A DNA stretch of 46,020 bases from an uncultured Lachnospiraceae bacterium. GTDB lineage: Bacteria > Bacillota > Clostridia > Lachnospirales > Lachnospiraceae. The notes under the pieces are model-generated. The model worked only from the letters and a program-made list of their open reading frames with translations. It made no database searches and was not told where the DNA came from. The translations under genes were made by a program, and so were the position numbers. Below are positions 26,477 to 31,741 of this stretch, piece by piece. The stretch lies in the NCBI GenBank assembly GCA_947245585.1, contig CAMXPV010000032.1, positions 1-46,020 on the forward strand. Direction: 5' to 3'. Position 1 is the stretch's first letter. Each line of letters opens with the position of its first letter.

Positions 26477-26620
26477 CTAAGATCGTCTGCACGTTTCAAG
26501 CTTCGCTTCTTGTTCTTTATATAATTGCGCATCGGCCGCGCATGACATACAACAGCAGCACATACACATACCCCTGCCCATACACATCATTGTTGCCACC
26601 ATCGTTCCTGTCTGTCTCAT
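26477..26620 (-). CDS. 47-residue Cys/Met-rich small protein or leader peptide
   Basis: This short gene has 47 codons from an ATG with GGGAG about 8 nt upstream to TAG. It contains eight Cys and seven internal Met. The core is CMGRGMCMCCCCMSC (residues 13-27), with four consecutive Cys codons (TGC TGC TGT TGT), followed by a charged helical tail with one more Cys (44). A TTGACA-17-TAATAT promoter precedes it and a strong terminator follows it, before an operon for an amino-acid importer and a zinc/thiol methyltransferase-like protein. The likeliest reading is a leader peptide whose translation senses Cys (or Met) charging. The alternative is a free thiol-rich peptide. It does not match SCIFF. 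This is inference from pattern. Confidence 0.6.
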   Translation of the reverse strand: MRQTGTMVATMMCMGRGMCMCCCCMSCAADAQLYKEQEAKLETCRRS

Positions 26621-26648
26621 CTCTTTTCTCCCTTCTTTACTGCATTTT

Positions 26649-26688
26649 CTTATTTCATATTATTCCTAGCGGATAAATATGAAATAAG
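26649..26688 (-). promoter_or_regulatory. Perfect 13-bp inverted repeat at the predicted mRNA start
   Basis: Arms CTTATTTCATATT and AATATGAAATAAG flank a 14-nt spacer. The repeat begins about 9 nt after the -10 box of the small Cys-rich gene, so it can be an operator at the start site or a stabilising 5' hairpin in the RNA. Confidence 0.65.
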
Positions 26689-26697
26689 CTTACATGA

Positions 26698-26726
26698 ATA
26701 TTACCACGCTGTTTTTCTTTTGTCAA
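26698..26726 (-). promoter_or_regulatory. Strong sigma-70-like promoter of the Cys-rich gene and transporter operon
   Basis: Minus-strand TTGACA (complement of 26721-26726) is followed after exactly 17 nt by TAATAT (complement of 26698-26703). The predicted start lies about 70-75 nt before the small gene, and no other good promoter is seen before the UroD-like gene. Confidence 0.75.
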
Positions 26727-26785
26727 CAAGTAATTTCAAATTTTTTAAAGTTGTCCTGAAAACGCCGCAGGCAAAACAAAAGAAG

Positions 26786-26837
26786 CCGTGGTATTTCCTC
26801 CGCAGCTTCTTTTTCATGTACATAAGCGTTGTACATG
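26786..26837. terminator. Hairpin pair: bidirectional terminator and adjacent inverted repeat
   Basis: AGAAGC and GCTTCT form a stem (about 26781-26811) with T-rich tails on both strands, so it may end transcripts either way. Next to it, CATGTACA and TGTACATG (26815-26837) form a perfect 8-bp inverted repeat with a 7-nt spacer. No gene is obvious upstream on either strand. Confidence 0.5.
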
Positions 26838-26912
26838 TTCCCCTTTTACGTTTCCATACTATCATATTTTTTCCGCCTTTTAAACTGTAGCTTATCGCGC
26901 TGTAACAAGGGA

Positions 26913-26941
26913 TTGCCTGACATAAAAAACTCTGCTATAAT
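26913..26941 (+). promoter_or_regulatory. Plus-strand promoter with extended -10
   Basis: TTGCCT (26913-26918) is followed after 17 nt by TATAAT (26936-26941), with TGC directly before the -10 box. It would drive the short unit that ends at the hairpin 27413-27436. Confidence 0.6.
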
Positions 26942-27006
26942 AATCCCGATTCCAAAGCAAAAACACATAGCTTTTATGACGGATCGGTTTACGGCATACA
27001 AAAACA

Positions 27007-27435
27007 ATGAGAGAAAAAACCTGTAAAAAACCACTGTGTCTTATTTACATACTGACCCTGCTTTTCTGGAGCGTAATCTCTGGATCGGTTTCCGCTTCCG
27101 AAATTACCGGGGTGGTTTGCGGTGAATCTGATTGTTATGTAAACCACGTTTCGCCTACCACCCTCATCTCATTGGACAAACGTCTTCCCCTCCGGGAAAA
27201 TCTGTCCGCACGTGGATCCGAAGGCCTGGAAACTTTGTCCGCCACCGGAAGCCAACGTATGAAACCTTTGTCTCGCTCTGTCAGACATACTGCCGCGAAT
27301 CTCATTCCCTGTCACTCTTACGATAATTTATACGCCATCGGCAGACAATTTCACCAGCATCAAATAGCGATCCACAGCCTTTGCGGCATCATTATAACAA
27401 ATTACATTCATCATCAGGATGGCCAAAAATCCTGA
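27007..27435 (+). CDS. Hypothetical secreted protein
   Basis: This is a 142-residue frame starting with a typical signal peptide (basic MREKTCKK, hydrophobic core, ASE-type cleavage near residue 31). The mature part has four Cys and a His/Gln-rich tail, and resembles no family I know. Support comes from its surroundings: a good promoter about 65 nt upstream and an intrinsic terminator overlapping its stop codon. Against it, there is no clear ribosome site, and the composition of the tail is unusual. It could be a decayed gene or a small RNA unit in which the reading frame is by chance. Confidence 0.4.
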   Translation: MREKTCKKPLCLIYILTLLFWSVISGSVSASEITGVVCGESDCYVNHVSPTTLISLDKRLPLRENLSARGSEGLETLSATGSQRMKPLSRSVRHTAANLIPCHSYDNLYAIGRQFHQHQIAIHSLCGIIITNYIHHQDGQKS

Positions 27436-27445
27436 TTCCTTTTTC
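27413..27445 (+). terminator. Terminator at the end of the plus-strand unit
   Basis: ATCAGGAT and ATCCTGAT form a perfect 8-bp stem with an 8-nt loop, followed by TCCTTTTT. The stem includes the stop codon of the preceding reading frame. Confidence 0.65.
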
Positions 27446-27485
27446 ACCCCATGATGTTTTAAATGGTTCGATCAGGCACGATCAT

Positions 27486-27521
27486 AAAAAACCGCGCCGT
27501 TTTTTTGCTGTGCGGTTTTCA
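27486..27521. terminator. Hairpin upstream of the 47-residue membrane protein gene
   Basis: AAAACCGC and GCGGTTTT pair around a T-rich loop. On the minus strand the stem ends in six T residues; on the plus strand it ends in four. It lies about 37 nt before the next plus-strand start and may be a terminator or a leader structure. Confidence 0.45.
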
Positions 27522-27557
27522 TCAGATTTTATTTGTGAAAAAGGAGATTATCATAAA

Positions 27558-27701
27558 ATGAATATTGGAATTTTATTACTGATTATTGTCGGAGGCGCCG
27601 CAGGCGGATTGTCTACGCTTTATCTTCTCGTTTCCTTCGTGGGGACATTGGGATATAAAATCTACAGAAAAGTAAAATTTGGAGCGTCTTTGTACGACTA
27701 A
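27558..27701 (+). CDS. 47-residue single-pass membrane protein
   Basis: This short protein starts at an ATG with AAGGAG 12 nt upstream. It is one long hydrophobic segment rich in Gly (residues 4-33), then a basic and aromatic tail (KIYRKVKFGASLYD). The longer open frame in front has no start signal. A strong terminator follows within 20 nt, so it is a stand-alone unit. The function is unknown; small membrane proteins of this kind may modulate a transporter or act as a toxin, but nothing here decides. Confidence 0.68.
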   Translation: MNIGILLLIIVGGAAGGLSTLYLLVSFVGTLGYKIYRKVKFGASLYD

Positions 27702-27718
27702 AAAAGATATGATAACAC

Positions 27719-27753
27719 AAAAAGGCCTGCCATATTCGGCAGGTCTTTTTGTA
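27719..27753. terminator. Bidirectional terminator between the small membrane gene and fic
   Basis: AGGCCTGCC pairs with GGCAGGTCT (one wobble) around a 6-nt loop, with A5/T5 runs on the outside. It serves the 47-residue gene on the plus strand and the Fic gene on the minus strand, which converge here. Confidence 0.85.
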
Positions 27754-27785
27754 CGGTCATTTCTAGCTCTTATTTCATTCGTTTG

Positions 27786-28523
27786 CTACATAAAATATCT
27801 ACATTTCTCCAAATAAAATTGCTGTTCTTTTTCAAACAAAGTGCACAGCTTATCTACACTTTTTTCTTCTCTATATTCTTTTAATGCCTCCAGATATTGA
27901 TTTCTGTTTGCATCCTCAATCACAATCGGCACGATCCCGTTTTTCAGACATTCCCTAAAAAGGAGCATTCTACCGGTTCTTCCATTCCCGTCCTGAAACG
28001 GATGAATACTTTCAAATCTCGCATGAAACTCAGCCAATACGGAAATGCTAATCTCCTGTGCATGATACCACTCCAATAACAAACACATTTCCCGCTCAAC
28101 ACTTTGCGGTTCCACTGTCTGATACATTCCAATCATGTTAGGACGCTTCTTATAATCCCCGATGGCATACCCGTTTGCACGATCTTCAAACACACCTGAT
28201 TTCAATTCATAATGATACTGCTTGATCAATTCCTGTGTCAGAGGTTCAGCCAAGGTGTCCAACATCCGATTGAACATAAGAAAATGCCCGTTCATTTCCT
28301 CGACATCTTTTGCTCTGTAATAATCATCCGATTTCGGCAGTGTCCCATGGTCAAACAGCGAGGCCGTCTGTTCCTCCGTAAGCGTGCTGCCCTCTATCTT
28401 ATTTGAATTATAAGCAAGCAGGCGCTGTGTAAAAGCGTAGATGCCAGATCTGTCAAATTTCTCTTTTTCTATTTGAAATCTTCCTAGCAGGAAATCCAAA
28501 ACCTCTTTCTTTTCATTCTCCAT
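27786..28523 (-). CDS. Fic-domain adenylyltransferase, class II
   Basis: This 245-residue enzyme has the complete Fic motif HPFQDGNGRTGR (174-185), so it should transfer AMP or another nucleotide moiety to a hydroxyl on a target protein. An N-terminal inhibitory motif SNKIEG (40-45), matching [S/T]xxxE[G/N], marks self-inhibition by an internal helix (class II), so no separate antitoxin is expected, and none is seen. The start at MENEKK has GAGGAAA about 12 nt upstream. The region before it is rich in hairpins. The physiological target is unknown. Confidence 0.9.
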   Translation of the reverse strand: MENEKKEVLDFLLGRFQIEKEKFDRSGIYAFTQRLLAYNSNKIEGSTLTEEQTASLFDHGTLPKSDDYYRAKDVEEMNGHFLMFNRMLDTLAEPLTQELIKQYHYELKSGVFEDRANGYAIGDYKKRPNMIGMYQTVEPQSVEREMCLLLEWYHAQEISISVLAEFHARFESIHPFQDGNGRTGRMLLFRECLKNGIVPIVIEDANRNQYLEALKEYREEKSVDKLCTLFEKEQQFYLEKCRYFM

Positions 28524-28547
28524 ATGCCATGATTTCCTCTTTGTAAT

Positions 28548-28627
28548 CGAGTAGGGAAGATCCTTCTTCCCCCTACTCGCCGCGCCGCCCGCACGTTGCG
28601 TCAGCAACAATATTCCCTGTGCGGGCG
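28548..28627. repeat. Two strong inverted repeats upstream of fic
   Basis: CGAGTAGGG/CCCTACTCG (28548-28579) and CGCCCGCAC/GTGCGGGCG (28586-28627) are perfect 9-bp pairs, each with a further inner pairing. They lie in the gap between the tRNA terminator and the Fic start and may control fic expression or be remnants of a small mobile repeat. Confidence 0.55.
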
Positions 28628-28635
28628 TGTGAATA

Positions 28636-28668
28636 TAAAAGAAGACATTAGTAATATCCTAATGTCTT
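28636..28668 (-). terminator. Terminator of tRNA-Leu
   Basis: On the minus strand AAGACATTAG and CTAATGTCTT form a 10-bp stem with a 7-nt loop, followed by CTTTTATA. It lies 17 nt past the tRNA 3' end. Confidence 0.8.
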
Positions 28669-28684
28669 TGACTATTGAAAACAA

Positions 28685-28767
28685 TGCTGGTGGTGGGACT
28701 TGAACCCACACGTGGTTGCCCACAACAGATTTTGAGTCTGCCTCGTCTGCCATTCCGACACACCAGC
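28685..28767 (-). tRNA. tRNA-Leu (anticodon CAA)
   Basis: The cloverleaf is complete: acceptor arms GCTGGTG/CACCAGC with discriminator A, a long variable arm typical of class II tRNA, T-loop GTTCAAGTC, and anticodon loop CTCAAAA, giving anticodon CAA for UUG codons. CCA is not encoded. It is a single tRNA with its own terminator. Confidence 0.93.
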
Positions 28768-28775
28768 TTACAAGA

Positions 28776-28805
28776 AACTCGGCTGCCATAAATTGTAACC
28801 GAGTT
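28776..28805 (-). terminator. Weak hairpin at the end of the XrtG operon
   Basis: AACTCGG and CCGAGTT form a 7-bp stem about 35 nt past the last gene of the operon, with only a TTTCTTG tail. It lies just upstream of the tRNA, so readthrough into the tRNA is possible. Confidence 0.4.
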
Positions 28806-28841
28806 ATATCTTACCACATCGGCACACCGTTGGCAAGTTTT

Positions 28842-29297
28842 TTAATTCATTTTTCTGCTTTCACCGTAGAGTCCCATATTTTTTCTTGTAATATTATCAT
28901 ACCACTCATCCCAAATATCGTCTTCATCAAACAGCGCATTGATAATATAAGAACGGGTCGGCGTTTCACTCACCTCAAGCATAATTAAAATCCATCCCAG
29001 TTTAATAATATTGTCCTGAATGAGTCTGAAAAAATATTTCGCGGCGTTCTCCACCGTAGGCACCGTCTTGTCAAAAGGCGGACAGCTGTTTAAAAGTTTG
29101 TCCTGGTACTGCTCCATGATTTCATCCATCTTCCGCTCAATATTGGCAAACGGTGTCATTTCGCTCTGTGTTGAAATCACGCTGATAATGATTTCCCACG
29201 TATGCGGATGCACCTCTCCGGGTTTATCGTCCACAATAATATAATGGTTCATATTCAGGTAAAATTTAAATTTATATTGTCTGTACGCGTTTTCCAT
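28842..29297 (-). CDS. PTPS/QueD-like protein of the exosortase G locus (second copy)
   Basis: This 151-residue protein has the 6-pyruvoyl-tetrahydropterin synthase fold. The zinc ligands seem to be kept: His18 in MNH, and His30 and His32 in HPH. The catalytic Cys that QueD enzymes carry shortly before the HxH motif is absent. Family motifs PPFDKTVPTVEN and EVSETPTRSY are present. It overlaps the glycosyltransferase gene by 26 nt and has AGAGGAGAG upstream. Proteins of this subfamily are known only from XrtG loci, and their reaction is unknown. It is not expected to make queuosine precursors. Confidence 0.82.
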   Translation of the reverse strand: MENAYRQYKFKFYLNMNHYIIVDDKPGEVHPHTWEIIISVISTQSEMTPFANIERKMDEIMEQYQDKLLNSCPPFDKTVPTVENAAKYFFRLIQDNIIKLGWILIMLEVSETPTRSYIINALFDEDDIWDEWYDNITRKNMGLYGESRKMN

Positions 29298-30687
29298 GAG
29301 CTCTCCTCTGTTTTGACGGTTTTAAAGGTTTTTCCAATATTTTGAGCAGCAGCGTCCGTATCCCAAATAGAAAGAAAAAATCATGCCGCACCGTCTCGTT
29401 TATCATCTTACGCTCTTCCGTAAAGGTCAGTGTCTTCCAACTGCTCTTGCGCTTAATGGAATTGATAATTCCCGCAAACCTGACAAAGAAGGCAAAAAGA
29501 TTATAGATCGGCAGTGCGAACAGATAGAGCAGCTTTCTTGCATAATACCGGCGCAGCGAAGAATATCCTTTCAAAAACGAAATGATATTCAAATAGTATA
29601 AAAAGGAACTGAACACATAAAGCACATAGATCAGCACGCAGGCGATCACGACATTGTGGAAATTATAATTCATGCAGCCGAGTGCAATCAAAACAAAATA
29701 CCAGATCATACGCGGAAAAGCAAATGTATGGTCTGTCATCAGCAGACGAATGACAAAATCATTAAAATATCCCGTGATTGGTCTGTGCAGCTTATTTTTC
29801 AGGAACATATGGGAGACTTCCAGTTCGCCAATCTGCCATCTCTGCCGCTGCGTGTAGAACTTATTGACGCTTTCAATCGGATCCACCATGAAAATGGCAT
29901 CATTGCACAGGTGCACCTTTTTCTTCAAAATCGCACGAATCTGGAACGTCAGGTGCGTATCTTCGCAGATTGTGTTCGTGTTATACAAGAACGTTTTCAT
30001 CAATACCGATTTTCGGAAAGAAGAAAAAGCTCCCGACAACGTGTAAATACTGTTAAACTGCGATTCAAAGTTTCGGCCTGCCAAAAACGCCTGCGCATAC
30101 TCCATAAATTCCAGTTTCCGAAACTGCTTTAGGAAAAAGCCCTTCGTCTCCTCAATCAGGGCAGGCTCAATCAGGATTACGCCCGTCATACAGTCGATAT
30201 CGGAATAGGTCTCAAACTGCCTGACAATATTCATCAGCGCATGCTCGTCCAAAACACCGTCACTGTCGATATTGATCACGTATTTACCGTTGCTGTTAAA
30301 AATGGCTTTGTTCAGCGCCTTCGACTTTCCCTGTTTAGAGTGCATCCACCACATGGCAAGCTCCGGAAAAGCGATCTGCGCCTTCTGGAAAATTTCAAAA
30401 CTGTCATCTTTTGATCCGTTATCCACAAGCATAATTTCAATCAAATGATTCGGATACGTGGAAAGATGAACAGATTCTATACAGCGGTATAACGTCTGTC
30501 CGGAATTATAAACCGGTATCATCAAAGTGATATTTGGCAGATAATCCAACTTGATATCCTTGGCAATCCTGACACGCTTAAACAATAAAATAAAGAAGTT
30601 GCCCACCGCCGGAATAATCTCTATGATAAGGGGAATGATAATCCACGCCGCCCAGAAAAAAATTTCATTCGCTAACCTCGTTATCAT
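29272..30687 (-). CDS. Exosortase G-associated processive family 2 glycosyltransferase
   Basis: This 471-residue membrane enzyme has one N-terminal TM segment, a GT-A domain with LVDNGS, NIDSDG and CEDTHLT acidic motifs, and the QRQRW signature (about residue 278), then several C-terminal TM segments. D,D,D,QxxRW is the set of processive polymer synthases such as cellulose and hyaluronan synthase. It probably makes a surface polysaccharide and pushes it across the membrane. The start is the ATG with GGAGAG 7 nt upstream; it overlaps xrtG by 23 nt. Overlaps with both neighbours show obligatory co-expression. Confidence 0.9.
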   Translation of the reverse strand: MITRLANEIFFWAAWIIIPLIIEIIPAVGNFFILLFKRVRIAKDIKLDYLPNITLMIPVYNSGQTLYRCIESVHLSTYPNHLIEIMLVDNGSKDDSFEIFQKAQIAFPELAMWWMHSKQGKSKALNKAIFNSNGKYVINIDSDGVLDEHALMNIVRQFETYSDIDCMTGVILIEPALIEETKGFFLKQFRKLEFMEYAQAFLAGRNFESQFNSIYTLSGAFSSFRKSVLMKTFLYNTNTICEDTHLTFQIRAILKKKVHLCNDAIFMVDPIESVNKFYTQRQRWQIGELEVSHMFLKNKLHRPITGYFNDFVIRLLMTDHTFAFPRMIWYFVLIALGCMNYNFHNVVIACVLIYVLYVFSSFLYYLNIISFLKGYSSLRRYYARKLLYLFALPIYNLFAFFVRFAGIINSIKRKSSWKTLTFTEERKMINETVRHDFFFLFGIRTLLLKILEKPLKPSKQRRAHGKRVQTI

Positions 30688-31273
30688 ATCCAAACTCTCC
30701 TACTCGTTGTTTACGTATCTGTGCCCTTGTGAACACATAAAAATACAATATAATGGACAGCGCATAGAAAATCAATCTTCCCACAATCGTATGCGCAACG
30801 TAATAAGATTCATTGCCAAACCAGTTAATAATCAGACATATGGAAAAAAGCCTGATAATATTTGCCGCCATAATCCACAAAATGCCCACCAACGACAATA
30901 TCAGTTTTTCCTTCTTCGAATACACGGCAAAAAACCATACCAGAGAGATAAACACCAAAATCTCAATCACACCGCCACACTCAAAATCCACATAGAGGGA
31001 AATGGGCCCGTCCGCATTTTCCACAAAAAGAATCGAATGCGACGTATATGCCTTAAAGATCCCCAAAGCATTTCCAAGAAGTCCCGTCAAAAAGCAGGTC
31101 AGCGTCGTTAATATTTTTGTCAGAACATTCCTCAACAGGAAAAAAGAAAACAGAAATGTTCCGATACTGCCGATCAGAAAATAGAAAAACTCCAGTTTCC
31201 TTCTTTTAAAAACTGTCAGAATATAAATCCAGACAACAATCAGTAAAATATATAAGACTGCAAATTTAAGCAT
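30665..31273 (-). CDS. xrtG: Exosortase family protein XrtG
   Basis: This 202-residue integral membrane protein has about six to seven hydrophobic segments. The exosortase triad is visible: Cys99 in FECGG, Arg141 in ANIIRL and His161 in VAHTIVGR. Exosortases cut C-terminal sorting tails and are thought to pass the substrate to a new linkage. XrtG is the Gram-positive form whose substrate and product are not proven. It directly follows the first PTPS-like gene (no gap) and overlaps the glycosyltransferase, with GGGGGG upstream. The candidate substrate is the secreted protein at 31738. Confidence 0.88.
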   Translation of the reverse strand: MLKFAVLYILLIVVWIYILTVFKRRKLEFFYFLIGSIGTFLFSFFLLRNVLTKILTTLTCFLTGLLGNALGIFKAYTSHSILFVENADGPISLYVDFECGGVIEILVFISLVWFFAVYSKKEKLILSLVGILWIMAANIIRLFSICLIINWFGNESYYVAHTIVGRLIFYALSIILYFYVFTRAQIRKQRVGEFGYDNEVSE

Positions 31274-31741
31274 CTATTCCATTCCCCCCTGCTGCTCTGC
31301 ATATCTTTTGTGAACTCTCTCACAGTATTCCTCTACGGATTTTTCCAAAGCCAGACTGTATACATTTCCAAACATCGGCCTCTCTCCGACACAGTATGAT
31401 GAAATCGGACTGTCCCCCATTTCCAAAAGGAGAAGCTTCATCCCGTTTCTTTTAAAAATCGGTTTCAGATCCCAGTAAAATGCTTCGCCCATGTTCTCCA
31501 AAGTCGGCACGGTTTCCGTAAACGGAGACAGCTCATTTAAGCGGATTCCCCGATATCGATCAAAATAGCGCTTTAAAATGTTCTCCGTGTTCAGGAAAAT
31601 AGGATGGTCTTCCTGCTCTTCTATGACATAGATGCCCACACAAAATGTGTGGGCATGCATCTTTCTCGGATCATCTGGCGTCAAATTGTGCATCGCATTA
31701 AAAGTTATATGGTATAAATACGCTTCATGCCTCTCGCTCAT
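31274..31741 (-). CDS. PTPS/QueD-like protein of the exosortase G locus (first copy)
   Basis: This 155-residue protein is a diverged paralogue of the one at 28842. The His18, His29 and His31 positions match the zinc ligands, and LSPFTETVPTLEN and LEMGDSPISSY match the family pattern. The Cys nucleophile of true QueD is again absent (the loop reads TPDDPRKMHAH). It overlaps the end of the secreted-protein gene by 4 nt (ATGA) and abuts xrtG. Two copies in one operon may act as a heteromer or on two related substrates. Confidence 0.82.
   Translation of the reverse strand: MSERHEAYLYHITFNAMHNLTPDDPRKMHAHTFCVGIYVIEEQEDHPIFLNTENILKRYFDRYRGIRLNELSPFTETVPTLENMGEAFYWDLKPIFKRNGMKLLLLEMGDSPISSYCVGERPMFGNVYSLALEKSVEEYCERVHKRYAEQQGGME

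Noticed and set aside
26307..26532. Two overlapping minus-strand frames of about 61 codons across the transporter leader
   Set aside because: They cross the terminator and the hairpins, lack ribosome sites and mix unlikely residues. The 47-codon gene has the better signals.
26477..26620. SCIFF (six cysteines in forty-five residues) peptide
   Set aside because: Length is similar, but the Cys spacing, the four consecutive Cys and the Met content differ, and no radical SAM maturase is beside it.
26829..27034. Overlapping short frames on both strands near 26829-27034
   Set aside because: Neither has a ribosome site, and the plus-strand promoter at 26913-26941 lies inside them.
28842..29297. Queuosine biosynthesis enzyme QueD
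   Set aside because: The catalytic Cys is absent, no queC/queE/queF is near, and the gene overlaps an XrtG-locus glycosyltransferase.
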